Source of the DNA: JBBQCW01 sp038319025
Lineage (GTDB): Bacteria > Actinomycetota > Thermoleophilia > Solirubrobacterales > Solirubrobacteraceae
Assembly (NCBI GenBank): GCA_038319025.1
Contig: JBBQCW010000008.1
Location: 1-64,000, forward strand
Length of the DNA: 64,000 bases
Direction of reading: 5' to 3'
The notes below the pieces were generated by a model. That model was given only the letters and a program-made list of their open reading frames with translations, ran no database searches and was not told the DNA's origin. This document shows, piece by piece, positions 49,884-58,974 of this stretch. Within the stretch, counting starts at the first letter, position 1, and each line of letters begins with the position of its first letter. Made by a program: the position numbers and the translations under genes.

Positions 49884-52319
49884 ATGCGCGTCCCACTCAG
49901 CTGGCTTGACGAGTACGTGGTCGCCGACCTTCCCGTGCGGGAACTGGCCACGCGGCTGGCCATGACCGGCACCGAGGTGGACCGCATCCATCACCACGGG
50001 GTCGGTGCGCCCGAGGCGTTCGTCATCGGGCGGGTGCTGAGCGCTGAGCAGCACCCGGACGCTGATCGGCTGAAGGTCTGCATGGTGGACGTCGGTGGCG
50101 CGGCGGCGTCCCAGATCGTGTGCGGCGCGCCGAACGTGGCCGCCGGGCAGACGGTCGCGGTGGCCCAGCCCGGGGCGGTCATGCCTGACGGCACAAAGCT
50201 GAAGAAGGCCAAGCTGCGCGGCGTCGAGTCAGCCGGAATGATCTTGGCCGAGGACGAGATCGAGCTGGGTCAGGATCACAGCGGCATCATGGTGCTGGAC
50301 GACGCGCTGATGCCCGGTACACCGCTCGCCGACGTTTTCTCGATCGCCACCGAGGTTCTGGAACTGGAGATCACTCCCAACCGGCCCGATTGCCTGGGCG
50401 TGTACGGCGTGGCCCGCGAGGTGCACGCCGTCACGGGTGCCCCGTTGGCTGCCGCGCCGTGGGCAGCCAATGTCTCCGCCGGCGCTGATGGGGCGGCCGA
50501 GCCGCCGCCGGGCATCGAGGTCGTCGTCGAGGACGCCGCGCTGTGCCCGCGTTTCACGGCACGCGTGTACGAGAACGTGAAGATCGGCCCGTCACCGGCC
50601 TGGCTGAAGGGCCGGCTGATGGCAGCCGGCCAGCGGCCGATCAACAACGTCGTCGACATCACCAACTACGTGATGCTCCTCACCGGGCACCCCTTGCACG
50701 CCTTCGATCTGGATCGGATCTCCGGCGGTCGCCTCGTCGTCCGGGCCGCGCTCGCCGGTGAGCAGATGACCACGCTGGACGGCCAGGAGCGCACACTGGA
50801 TCCCGACGTATGTCTGATCGCGGACGGCGACGGCCCGACATCGCTGGCCGGCGTGATGGGGGGCCTGCGCTCTGAGGTGCAGCCAGACACCACGCGGGTC
50901 CTGATGGAGGTCGCCACGTGGAACGGCCCGCAGGTCAACCGCACGGCCGCCCGGTTGGGGTTGCGCAGCGAGGCTTCAGCGCGGTTTGAGAAGAGCTTGC
51001 CGGCCGAAGGCTGCACCGAAGCTCAAGCCGTCGCCGGCCGGTTGATGGTCGAGCTGGCGGGTGCCACCGCGGTGCCCGGCGTGGTCGACGTCGGCAGCTC
51101 TGGCGAGCCGGCTCCGATCGTCCGGCTGCGTGACGCTCGGGTGAGCGGTCTGCTGGGCGCCCCCGTGGCCCGGGAGCGGTCAGCCGAGATCCTGACCGCT
51201 CTGGGGTTCCTCGTCACCACGGCCTCCGACGGCCTCGACGTGGCGGTGCCGCACTGGCGCCGGGGCGACGTAACGCGAGAGGCGGACCTGATCGAGGAGG
51301 TCGCCCGTATCGACGGCGTCGATCGCCTGCCGGCCACGTTGCCGGAGAACCGCACTGGGCTTCCCGGCCGGCTGACGCACGCGCAGCGGTCGGTTCGCCG
51401 CGCTGAGGATGTGCTCGTCGGTCGCGGGCTGTCAGAGGTCGTCGGTTGGTCGTTCACCGCACCGGATCTCCTCGATCGTCTGCTGCTCCTTGTTGGGAGC
51501 CCGATGCGCGACGTCGTCGTACTGGAGAACCCGATGAGCGAGGCCCAATCGGTGCTGCGCCCGACGATCTTCGGCTCCCTGCTGGAGATCGCCGCCCACA
51601 ACGCAGCCCGCGGCGAGACCGATCTGGCCATCTTTGAATCCGGCAACGTCTATCGCCTTGATGCTGCGCGGACCGATGGCCTGGCCGACGAGCATCACGC
51701 GCTCGGCGCGCTCATAACGGGAGCCGTTCGGCCGGCCACGTTCGCTGAGGCCGAGCCGCCACACGCCGACGTGCTCACGGCGAAGGGCCTCGTCGATGCC
51801 GTCCTTGGGGCGTTGCACGTGGATTGGACGGCCTCGCAGGCCGTCCGCGCCTTTTTGCATCCCGGTCGCGCCGGTGAGATTCGCGTGGGCGACGAAGTGC
51901 TCGGCATCTTCGGTGAGTTGCATCCCACGGTCGCGGCGACATGGGGTTTCGACGCTCCCGTCGCCGTCCTGGCCATCGACCTCGGCAAGGCGATCGCGCA
52001 CGCCCCTGAAGCGGCGACCTACCGCGACCTGACCACCTTTCCCGAACTCCGGCAGGACCTCGCCGTGATCGTGCCCGACGACGTGCCCGCCGCGCGGGTG
52101 CTCGAGGTGGTGCGCGCCGCCGGCGGCAAGCTGCTGTCCGGCGCCGAGGTTTTCGATGTGTATCGCGGCGCGCAGGTGGGGGAGGGGCATGTCTCACTCG
52201 CCCTGCACCTGGGTTTCCGGGCGCCGGACCGCACTCTCACCGACGAGGACGTCGCGCCCGTGCGGGCCAAGATCGTGGCTCGCCTCGCCGATGAGCTGGG
52301 TGGTGATCTGCGTGCCTGA
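49884..52319 (+). CDS. pheT: Phenylalanine-tRNA ligase beta subunit
   Basis: The 811-residue beta subunit has MRVPLSWLDEYV at the start, the EMAP-type tRNA-binding domain (about 35-150, FVIGRVLSAEQHPDADRLKV), B3/B4 editing domain (NNVVDITNYVMLLTGHPLHAFD, key part DITNYVMLLTGHPLHAFD), B5, the inactive synthetase-like core and a C-terminal FDX-ACB anticodon-binding domain (FPELRQDLAVIVPDDVPA). It starts 2 nt after pheS. argC begins inside its last codons, joining tRNA charging and arginine genes in one long transcript. Confidence 0.97.
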   Translation: MRVPLSWLDEYVVADLPVRELATRLAMTGTEVDRIHHHGVGAPEAFVIGRVLSAEQHPDADRLKVCMVDVGGAAASQIVCGAPNVAAGQTVAVAQPGAVMPDGTKLKKAKLRGVESAGMILAEDEIELGQDHSGIMVLDDALMPGTPLADVFSIATEVLELEITPNRPDCLGVYGVAREVHAVTGAPLAAAPWAANVSAGADGAAEPPPGIEVVVEDAALCPRFTARVYENVKIGPSPAWLKGRLMAAGQRPINNVVDITNYVMLLTGHPLHAFDLDRISGGRLVVRAALAGEQMTTLDGQERTLDPDVCLIADGDGPTSLAGVMGGLRSEVQPDTTRVLMEVATWNGPQVNRTAARLGLRSEASARFEKSLPAEGCTEAQAVAGRLMVELAGATAVPGVVDVGSSGEPAPIVRLRDARVSGLLGAPVARERSAEILTALGFLVTTASDGLDVAVPHWRRGDVTREADLIEEVARIDGVDRLPATLPENRTGLPGRLTHAQRSVRRAEDVLVGRGLSEVVGWSFTAPDLLDRLLLLVGSPMRDVVVLENPMSEAQSVLRPTIFGSLLEIAAHNAARGETDLAIFESGNVYRLDAARTDGLADEHHALGALITGAVRPATFAEAEPPHADVLTAKGLVDAVLGALHVDWTASQAVRAFLHPGRAGEIRVGDEVLGIFGELHPTVAATWGFDAPVAVLAIDLGKAIAHAPEAATYRDLTTFPELRQDLAVIVPDDVPAARVLEVVRAAGGKLLSGAEVFDVYRGAQVGEGHVSLALHLGFRAPDRTLTDEDVAPVRAKIVARLADELGGDLRA

Positions 52320-53313
52320 CGTGCTCGTCGCCGGGGCATCGGGCTACGCGGGCGCGTTGGCCGCACGCCTGATCCAACGGCACCCCGATTTCCATCTGCG
52401 GGCCATCACGTCGCGCTCGGACGCAGGTCGGCGACTCGACGAGATCTATCCCCACCACCGGGTCTCGATGGTGTTGGAGGCGTTCGACATCGATCAACAC
52501 GGCGACGTGGACGCTGCGATCGTCGCGTACCCCCACGGAGCGGCCGCACCGACCGTGGCCGCGCTCCATGAGCGTGGCGTCCGGGTCATCGATCTCAGCG
52601 CCGACTTTCGCCTGCGCGACCTCGGCGTTTACACCGCCACTTATGGCGAACACGGTGCCCCGGGGCTGCTGGACGAAGCGGTCTACGGTCTCACCGAGCT
52701 TTACCGCGACGCCATCCGCGACGCAGCCATCGTGGCCTGCCCAGGCTGTTTCCCGACCGCCGCCGTGCTGGCGCTGGCACCGCTGGCGAGGGCCAGGTTG
52801 ATCGGCGGCGTCGTCATCGACGCCAAGACGGGCGTGTCGGGCGCGGGCCGCGCGGCGACCGCAGCGACGCACTTCGTCGCCGTGGACGAGAACGTCACCC
52901 CCTACAAGGTCGCTTCCCACCGGCACACGCCCGAGATCGAGCAGGAGCTCGCGGTGTTGGGGGCCGACGTGCCCGTCAGCTTCACCGCGCACCTTCTGCC
53001 GATCGATCAGGGTGAGCTGATCAGCGCGTACGTCGACCTTGCCGCACCGGTCACCCAGGACGCGCTGGTCGACCTGTACGCCGCGGCCTACGCCGGGGAG
53101 GAGTTCATCGAGGTGGTCGCTGCGCCGCCGGGTGTTCGGGACGTGCGGGAGACGAACCTGTGCCGGATCCATGTCGTCTCCGAAGAGCGCACCGGGCGGG
53201 CGCTCGTGTTTGCCGCGATCGACAATCTGTGGAAGGGAACCTCGTCGCAGGCGGTTCAGAATCTCAACGTGATGTTCGGGCTGCACGAGGCGGCGGGGCT
53301 CTGGTCCGCATGA
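52312..53313 (+). CDS. argC: N-acetyl-gamma-glutamyl-phosphate reductase
   Basis: ArgC reduces N-acetylglutamyl phosphate to the semialdehyde with NADPH. The 333-residue protein starts with the Rossmann loop VLVAGASGYAGALAARLI; the catalytic Cys is in ACPGCFPTAA, and GKTGVSG-like AKTGVSGAGR and HRHTPEIEQEL follow. GTG 52312 gives an 8-nt overlap with pheT; GTG 52303 is possible. First gene of argCJBD. Confidence 0.96.
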   Translation: MPDVLVAGASGYAGALAARLIQRHPDFHLRAITSRSDAGRRLDEIYPHHRVSMVLEAFDIDQHGDVDAAIVAYPHGAAAPTVAALHERGVRVIDLSADFRLRDLGVYTATYGEHGAPGLLDEAVYGLTELYRDAIRDAAIVACPGCFPTAAVLALAPLARARLIGGVVIDAKTGVSGAGRAATAATHFVAVDENVTPYKVASHRHTPEIEQELAVLGADVPVSFTAHLLPIDQGELISAYVDLAAPVTQDALVDLYAAAYAGEEFIEVVAAPPGVRDVRETNLCRIHVVSEERTGRALVFAAIDNLWKGTSSQAVQNLNVMFGLHEAAGLWSA

Positions 53314-54551
53314 GCAGGTTCTTCCGCTCCCGCTGGGTGCCGTGTCCCGAGCACGTGGGCGAGGTTCCGGGTGCGCCACTGCCGGCTGGGTTCCGGGCGG
53401 CGGGCGTGGCCGCAGGCATCAAGCCCAGCGGTGGGCTCGACGTGGGCCTGCTGGTTTGTGAGGGGCCGGCGCCGACAAGTGCCGCAGCGTTCACCCGGTC
53501 GGGTGTGCTGGCCGCGCCGGTCCTGGCGACCCAGGAACTGGGCGATCTGGCCGACCTACGGGTGATCCTGGCCAACAGCGGCAACGCGAACGCGGCCACG
53601 GGACCGCAGGGGATGGAGGTCGCGCTCGCGTCACAGGCTGCCGCGGCTCACATCTGCGGCGTGGAGGCGGCCAACGTGTGCGTTGCTTCGACCGGCGTGA
53701 TCGGCGTTGGTTTGGACGTCGAGCGGGTTCTCGTCGGCCTGGGCGCCGCGCATGAGCATCTCGCTGCTGACGGCGACGGTGATTTCACCCGGGCGATCAT
53801 GACCACCGACGTGTTCGAGAAGCGCGCGTCGCTCGCGGTCGAACTGTCCGGCGGCACGGTCCATCTGACGGCGCAGTGCAAGGGCGCCGGCATGATCTCG
53901 CCGGCCTTCGCGACGATGCTGTGCTTCGTGCAGACCGACGCGGTGCTGCCGGCCGAGACGGCGCAACTGCTGCTGTCCGTGTGCGTCAAGCGCTCATTCG
54001 ATCGCGTCAGCGTCGACGGGCAGTTGTCGACCAATGACACGGCGATCCTGATGGCCTCCGGCGCGAGCGCCGTCTCCATCGCCCCCGAGAGCGACGATGA
54101 GCGGCGATTCGGCGAGGCACTGGACGCACTGTTGCGCCAGATGGCCATCGACCTGTGCCGGGACGGCGAGGGCGCGCGGCGGGTCGGCCGGGTCATCGTG
54201 CACGGCGGCGACGCCCGGGGCGTGCCCAACGTCGCGCGGGCCGTGGCCAACTCGCCGTTGGTGAAGACGGCGCTCTACGGAGGCGACCCCAACTGGGGTC
54301 GCATTGCGCAGGCGGTCGGCATGGCGGTTCCGTATTCGGCCCCGTTGGCGCTGGACATCAGCATCGAGGGCGTGCTCGTGTGCTCGGGCGGTACGGCAGT
54401 CCCTTACGACGAAGCGGCGCTGACCGCGGCCGTCGCCCGGGACGAGGTCGAGTACGTGATCGGCCTGCCCGGGGACGGGGTGGAGGAGGAGGTCTACTTC
54501 TCTGACCTCGGCCACGAGTACGTGACCATCAACGCGGAGTACACGACATGA
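53310..54551 (+). CDS. argJ: Glutamate N-acetyltransferase / amino-acid acetyltransferase
   Basis: ArgJ transfers acetyl from N-acetylornithine to glutamate and may also use acetyl-CoA. The 413-residue precursor contains the self-cleavage site with nucleophile T202 in FATMLCF, preceded by CKGAGMISP, and oxyanion region STGVIGVGL. Cleavage gives alpha and beta chains. The ending NAEYTT matches the family. ATG 53310 overlaps argC by 4 nt. Presence of ArgJ explains the absence of argE. Confidence 0.96.
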   Translation: MSRFFRSRWVPCPEHVGEVPGAPLPAGFRAAGVAAGIKPSGGLDVGLLVCEGPAPTSAAAFTRSGVLAAPVLATQELGDLADLRVILANSGNANAATGPQGMEVALASQAAAAHICGVEAANVCVASTGVIGVGLDVERVLVGLGAAHEHLAADGDGDFTRAIMTTDVFEKRASLAVELSGGTVHLTAQCKGAGMISPAFATMLCFVQTDAVLPAETAQLLLSVCVKRSFDRVSVDGQLSTNDTAILMASGASAVSIAPESDDERRFGEALDALLRQMAIDLCRDGEGARRVGRVIVHGGDARGVPNVARAVANSPLVKTALYGGDPNWGRIAQAVGMAVPYSAPLALDISIEGVLVCSGGTAVPYDEAALTAAVARDEVEYVIGLPGDGVEEEVYFSDLGHEYVTINAEYTT

Positions 54552-55414
54552 ACCCGCAGGCGCCCCAGAGCGACGTTGGCACCCTCCTCGAGGCGCTGCC
54601 CTACATCCGCGAGTTTCACGGCCGGACGGTCGTCATCAAGTACGGCGGCGCGGCGATGAACGACCCGGCGCTACGCGAGGAGTTCGCGCGCGATGTCGTG
54701 CTCCTCAAGTACGTAGGCCTGAACCCGGTCGTGGTCCATGGCGGCGGTCCGGAGATCACTGCCTACATGGAGAAGCTGGGGCTCCCGGTCAACTTTGTCG
54801 ACGGATTGCGGGTCAGCGATGCCGCCACCGTCGAGGTGGCGAAGATGGTGTTGATCGGCAAGGTCAACAAGGACATCGTCCTGCGCATCAACCGTCACGG
54901 GCAGCCGGCGGTCGGCCTCAGCGGCGACGACGGGTCGCTGCTTCGTGTCTCCCGGCAACTATCGCCGAGCGGTGAGGACATCGGCTTCGTCGGCAAGATC
55001 GACCGGGTAGACGTGGATGTGCTCAACCACATCGCCCAGGACTACATCCCGGTCATCGCCTCCGTCGGGTCTGACCGCGACGGCAACTCCTACAACGTCA
55101 ACGCTGACGAAGTGGCGGGCGCCGTCGCCCGGGCGATGGGTGCCTACAAGGTGATGTTCCTCACCGACGTGCCCGGTTGGCTGGCGGACCCGGCCGACCC
55201 CGACAGCGTTATCAGCGAAGCCCGCGCCGACCAGGTTGAGGCTGCCCTGCCGTCGGTCAGTGGAGGGATGCGGCCGAAGCTCGCCGCCTGTCTGGATGCG
55301 ATCTACGGGGGCGTCAGCTTCGCCCACATCGTGGACGGCCGGGTGCCGCATTCGATGCTGCTTGAACTGTTCACCAACGCGGGCTACGGCACGAAAGTAC
55401 GGGCCGCCGAGTGA
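54548..55414 (+). CDS. argB: Acetylglutamate kinase
   Basis: ArgB phosphorylates N-acetylglutamate. The 288-residue protein has the amino-acid kinase loops VVIKYGGAAM and VVVHGGGPEI, the substrate region GLRVSDAATVEVAKMVL and YNVNADEVAGAVARAMGAYK. An N-terminal helix (ALPYIREFHGRTV) like that of arginine-inhibited hexameric enzymes is present, suggesting feedback control by arginine. ATGA overlap with argJ. Confidence 0.97.
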   Translation: MNPQAPQSDVGTLLEALPYIREFHGRTVVIKYGGAAMNDPALREEFARDVVLLKYVGLNPVVVHGGGPEITAYMEKLGLPVNFVDGLRVSDAATVEVAKMVLIGKVNKDIVLRINRHGQPAVGLSGDDGSLLRVSRQLSPSGEDIGFVGKIDRVDVDVLNHIAQDYIPVIASVGSDRDGNSYNVNADEVAGAVARAMGAYKVMFLTDVPGWLADPADPDSVISEARADQVEAALPSVSGGMRPKLAACLDAIYGGVSFAHIVDGRVPHSMLLELFTNAGYGTKVRAAE

Positions 55415-56577
55415 GCACGTCGCTGGCGGACCTGCGCGCGCTGGAGGCCGCCGCTCAGGTCCCGGCCTACGCTCGCCTTCCGGTGCAGTTCGTGCGGGGG
55501 GAGGGGGCCTGGCTGTTCGACGAGGAAGGCACCCGCTACCTGGATTTGCAGACCGGCCTGGCCGTGAACAGCCTCGGCCATTCGCACCCGGCCGTGGTGG
55601 CGGCGATCAGCGAGCAGGCCGCACGGCTGATTCACGTCGGCAATCTCTTCTACACCGAGCCCGGACTGCGTCTCGCCGCGCGCTTGGCCCAGTCATCCTT
55701 GGGCGGCAAGGTCCACTTCGCCAACTCCGGTACCGAGGCGGTTGAGGCGGCGCTGAAGATGGCCCGCAAAGCCAAGCCCGGTGGTGACATCATCTCGGTG
55801 GCGCGCGCCTTCCACGGGCGGACGTACGGCTCGCTGTCGGCGACGCCGCAGGAGAGCAAGCAGGCACCGTTCTCGCCGCTGGTTCCCGGGTTCTTCTCCG
55901 TGGAACCGGTCGCGGGCGCTCTGCGTGAGGCCGTCGGGCCGCAGACGGCGGCGGTCATCCTTGAGCCGGTGCAGGGCGAGGGCGGCGTCAACGTGCTGGG
56001 CGACGACGTGCTGCTCGCGGCCCGCGAGGCCTGCGACGCCGTCGGTGCGACGCTGATCTTCGACGAGGTCCAGTGCGGAATGGGGCGGACCGGCTCGCTG
56101 TGGGCCTACCAGCAGACGGGCGTTGTTCCTGACCTTCTGACGACGGCCAAGGCACTGGGGGGCGGACTACCGATCGGCGCGCTGATCACGGGCCCGCGCC
56201 TGGCGGACGGGTTTGAGCCGGGCGACCACGGCTCGACCTTCGCCGGTGGCCCGGTGGCCTGCTCGTCCGCGCTGGCGGTGCTCGACGTGCTCGACGACGA
56301 GGCGCTGCTCGCGCGGGTGCGCGCGCAGGGAGAATTGATCCGCGGGGCGCTGGCCGAGGTCCCCGGCGTGGTGGATGTGCGCGGCCGGGGCCTGATGATC
56401 GGCTTCGACCTGGCCGCAGGCGGCGCGCCGGCGCTGGTCGCCCGGGCGCTGACCGAGCACCAGGTTGTCCTCAACGCCACGGGGCCGACCACCGTGCGCG
56501 TGCTTCCCCCGCTGAACCTGTCCGACGCTGAGGTCGACGAGGGCATCGCCCGCCTGCGCGCCGTGCTGGGCGCCTGA
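55411..56577 (+). CDS. argD: Acetylornithine aminotransferase
   Basis: The 388-residue class III aminotransferase makes N-acetylornithine from the semialdehyde and glutamate. Seen: YLDLQTGLAVNSLGHSHP, the phosphate loop FANSGTEAVEAALKMARK, FHGRTYGSLSAT, LIFDEVQCGMGRTG and the Schiff-base Lys in TTAKALGGGLPIGA. GTG 55411 overlaps argB. A hairpin (56597-56614) and the 43-nt element follow, so this is the end of the transcript. Confidence 0.96.
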   Translation: MSTSLADLRALEAAAQVPAYARLPVQFVRGEGAWLFDEEGTRYLDLQTGLAVNSLGHSHPAVVAAISEQAARLIHVGNLFYTEPGLRLAARLAQSSLGGKVHFANSGTEAVEAALKMARKAKPGGDIISVARAFHGRTYGSLSATPQESKQAPFSPLVPGFFSVEPVAGALREAVGPQTAAVILEPVQGEGGVNVLGDDVLLAAREACDAVGATLIFDEVQCGMGRTGSLWAYQQTGVVPDLLTTAKALGGGLPIGALITGPRLADGFEPGDHGSTFAGGPVACSSALAVLDVLDDEALLARVRAQGELIRGALAEVPGVVDVRGRGLMIGFDLAAGGAPALVARALTEHQVVLNATGPTTVRVLPPLNLSDAEVDEGIARLRAVLGA

Positions 56578-56596
56578 CGGGCGCGCCCGGGCGCCT

Positions 56597-56614
56597 GGCC
56601 CACCCAGGTGGGCC
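56597..56614 (+). terminator. Hairpin after argD
   Basis: GGCCCACC and GGTGGGCC form an 8-bp inverted repeat separated by 2 nt, 20 nt after the argD stop, without T-tract. It abuts the 43-nt hairpin element on its right. Confidence 0.5.
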
Positions 56615-56657
56615 GAGTGCCACCGGCTGCCCGCCTGGCGGGCATGATGTGGCACTC
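56615..56657. repeat. 43-nt two-stem hairpin element, copy 2
   Basis: Stems identical to copy 1 (GAGTGCCAC/GTGGCACTC and GCCCGC/GCGGGC). The internal loop is CGGCT/ATGAT and the apical loop CTG. Lies between argD (+) and the nucleotidyltransferase gene (-), again between convergent genes. Confidence 0.85.
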
Positions 56658-56739
56658 GTCGCGGCGGCCGGCCGCCCTGAGCCCCACCTCGATCCCGCTC
56701 AGCGGGACTCACGTGGGGATCGCCACGAGGCGCGCTCTT

Positions 56740-57285
56740 TCACGCGCCGGCGAGGCGCTCGGCCCGCGCGAGCGAGCCAAATCTTGGGTCGGAGGCGTCG
56801 ATCATCTTGGAAAGAGAAGCTCGCACGGCATCGGCGTCGAGTCGGCCGGCGCTGAGCATGGCCTCGACGTCGGCCCAGTCGCGCGTGCGGTCGAACATCA
56901 CCTTGAAGACCGCGAGTTCGACCGGGCCGAGTATGGGGATCGTCGTTCCGGCAAACGGCACATTGCGGGCATGACGGGCGGCGTCGGCGTGTATCGGCAC
57001 GTTGTCGAAAAACAGATCGACGGGCGTCTCACCCCACCACAGGCGGATCTGCCCATCGCGTGCGATCGCCTCCGCGGTTCCCGCGGGCCGCTCGACCGGT
57101 TCGGGAAGTGCCTCCAGGACGTCGGCCGCGTCGCCCGCGGGTACGAAGATGTTCAGGTCGATATCGCTTGTACCGCGAGGATCCTCGGTCCAGTAGGCGA
57201 GCGCGATGGCGCCGCCGAATGCGTGGGCAACCTGGTGCTCGGCGAGCATCTCGTGCAGCGACACGAGCTTTTCAGGCAGACTCAT
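56740..57285 (-). CDS. Nucleotidyltransferase, AbiEii-like putative toxin
   Basis: The 181-residue protein has the minimal nucleotidyltransferase signature: FGGAIALAYWTEDPRGTSDIDL, key parts GGAIALAYW and RGTSDIDL with the two metal aspartates, and a third Asp in TPVDLFFDNV. A helical tail follows. Such proteins paired with a helix-turn-helix partner act as toxins that modify tRNA or proteins (AbiE/MenT type). Its ATG overlaps the stop of the XRE gene (ATGA). Toxin role is inferred from pairing. Confidence 0.75.
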   Translation of the reverse strand: MSLPEKLVSLHEMLAEHQVAHAFGGAIALAYWTEDPRGTSDIDLNIFVPAGDAADVLEALPEPVERPAGTAEAIARDGQIRLWWGETPVDLFFDNVPIHADAARHARNVPFAGTTIPILGPVELAVFKVMFDRTRDWADVEAMLSAGRLDADAVRASLSKMIDASDPRFGSLARAERLAGA

Positions 57286-57626
57286 GCGCGCGACCGTGGA
57301 GATGGCCCTCGGAGCGGCGGGTAGCGAAGCTCGCCGTCATGCCGCGTGGGCAACGCGGCCGCCAGCTCGATCACCGCCACGAGAGTGTCGGCCGCGTAAC
57401 GCTGCTGGGCCGGTGAGGGGAGGGCCACGGCCTTGGCGCGAGGGTGGACCGTCAGGCGCGCCCCCGTCGCCGCCAGGATGCGCCCGAATGTGTCAACCGT
57501 GGGCTGCTTGCGACCGCTCTCGTACGCCGACACCGTCGCCTGCGAGGTGCCCGCACGCTGCGCCAGTTCCGTCTGGGTGAGGCCGGCCCGTGCGCGGGCT
57601 GCGGCCAGGGTGTTTGCGACATTCAC
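57282..57626 (-). CDS. XRE-family HTH protein, putative antitoxin
   Basis: The 114-residue protein begins with a Cro/C1 helix-turn-helix: LAAARARAGLTQTELAQRAG, then TSQATVSAYESGRKQPTVDTF (recognition helix SQATVSAYESG). A 50-residue C-terminal part (SPAQQRYAADTLVAVIELAAAL) may bind the partner nucleotidyltransferase. GTG 57626 is 7 nt after TATAGT (57634-57639 on this strand); GTG 57629 is directly before it. An ATATC-N6-GATAT repeat covers the promoter. Confidence 0.82.
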   Translation of the reverse strand: MNVANTLAAARARAGLTQTELAQRAGTSQATVSAYESGRKQPTVDTFGRILAATGARLTVHPRAKAVALPSPAQQRYAADTLVAVIELAAALPTRHDGELRYPPLRGPSPRSRA

Positions 57627-57633
57627 CACTCGC

Positions 57634-57652
57634 ACTATATCTGAGTGGATAT
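57634..57652 (-). promoter_or_regulatory. Leaderless promoter and operator of the XRE gene
   Basis: TATAGT on the minus strand (57634-57639) overlaps the left arm of ATATC-N6-GATAT (57637-57652). This is a natural place for autorepression by the XRE protein, as in toxin-antitoxin operons. Confidence 0.5.
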
Positions 57653-57711
57653 GTTCTGTCCATCGGCACCGAACGACCGCCGAACCCGCTCCTCGCCTAA
57701 TCTTCAGCGCA

Positions 57712-58974
57712 ATGGCCGACTCCACCTCCCGTACCGCCAGCTACCTAGCCGAGCCCGACGAGGTCCACAAGGTCCTCCTGCTGTATTCGGGCGGCTTGGA
57801 CACGAGCGTGATGCTCAAGTGGATCCAGGACGAGTACGACGCCGAGGTCGTGGCGCTGACGGTGAACTTGGGCCAGCCCGGCGAGGATTACGACGTGGTC
57901 CACGGCAAAGCGATGATGCTTGGCGCCAGCGCTGCCGAGGTTGTCGACGCCCGTGAGGAGTTCGCCCGCGAGTACATCGCCCCGGCCATCAAGGCCAACG
58001 CGAACTATGGCCTCAACTACCCGTTGTTCACGGCCCTGGGCCGCCCGCTGATCGCCAAGCTCGCCGTCGAGGCCGCGCGCCGGCACGGGTGCGACACGAT
58101 CGCTCACGGTTGCACGGGCAAGGGCAACGACCAGGTACGCATCGAGGCGACCGTCACCACCTTGGCACCGGAGCTGAAGGTCATCGCTCCGGTCCGCGGT
58201 TGGATGATGGGCCGCGAAGAAGAGATCGCCTACGCGCGTGAACACGGAATTCCCGTCAAGGGTGGCGTCGAGCAGACGCCTTATTCGATCGACGACAACC
58301 TCTGGGGCCGTTCCTCGGAAGGTAAGTGGATCGAGGACCTCACCCACGCGCCCGATGACGATGTCTTCCAACTCGTGACTCGGCCCGAGCTTGCCCCGGA
58401 TGAGGCCGAGACGGTCAACATCAGCTTCGAGAAGGGCGTTCCGGTCGCGCTCAACGGAGAGGCGCTGGGCCTCGTGGAGCTGCTCGAGCGTGTCGCTGAA
58501 ATGGGCTGCCGGCACGGCGTCGGCATCGTGGACCACATCGAGGACCGCATCGTCGGCCTCAAAGTGCGCGACATCTACGAGGTGCCCGCGGCGGCGATCA
58601 TCCTGCCTGCGCACGCCGAGCTGGAGCGCCTGACGGGCACGATCCATCAGAACCAGTTCAAGGCCAACCTCGATCGTCAGTGGGGCTATCTCGTGTACGC
58701 CGGGCTGTGGTGGGAGCCGTTGCGCGGCAACCTGGACGCCTACATGGACAGCGTCAACGAGCAGGTAACCGGCACGATCGGGATGAAGCTCTACAAGGGC
58801 TCGGCGCGCGTGGTCACCCGCGAGTCGCCGAACGCGATCTACGACGCGACGTTGGCCACGTTCGAGACATCTGGCGGGCTGTTCAGCCAGAACGCGTCGC
58901 CCGGGTTCATCGAGCTGTGGTCGCTGCAGTCGCGGCTGGCTTGGCGCCTGCATCATCAGGGGGAGGATGCGTGA
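57712..58974 (+). CDS. argG: Argininosuccinate synthase
   Basis: ArgG joins citrulline and aspartate using ATP. The 420-residue protein has the ATP pyrophosphatase P-loop LLLYSGGLDTSVM (26-32), HGCTGKGNDQVRIEAT and YSIDDNLWGRSSEG (key parts of type I ArgG). TAATCT (57698-57703) ends 8 nt before ATG 57712, a leaderless promoter separate from argCJBD. argF, argH and argR are not in the window. A small membrane protein gene overlaps its stop. Confidence 0.97.
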   Translation: MADSTSRTASYLAEPDEVHKVLLLYSGGLDTSVMLKWIQDEYDAEVVALTVNLGQPGEDYDVVHGKAMMLGASAAEVVDAREEFAREYIAPAIKANANYGLNYPLFTALGRPLIAKLAVEAARRHGCDTIAHGCTGKGNDQVRIEATVTTLAPELKVIAPVRGWMMGREEEIAYAREHGIPVKGGVEQTPYSIDDNLWGRSSEGKWIEDLTHAPDDDVFQLVTRPELAPDEAETVNISFEKGVPVALNGEALGLVELLERVAEMGCRHGVGIVDHIEDRIVGLKVRDIYEVPAAAIILPAHAELERLTGTIHQNQFKANLDRQWGYLVYAGLWWEPLRGNLDAYMDSVNEQVTGTIGMKLYKGSARVVTRESPNAIYDATLATFETSGGLFSQNASPGFIELWSLQSRLAWRLHHQGEDA

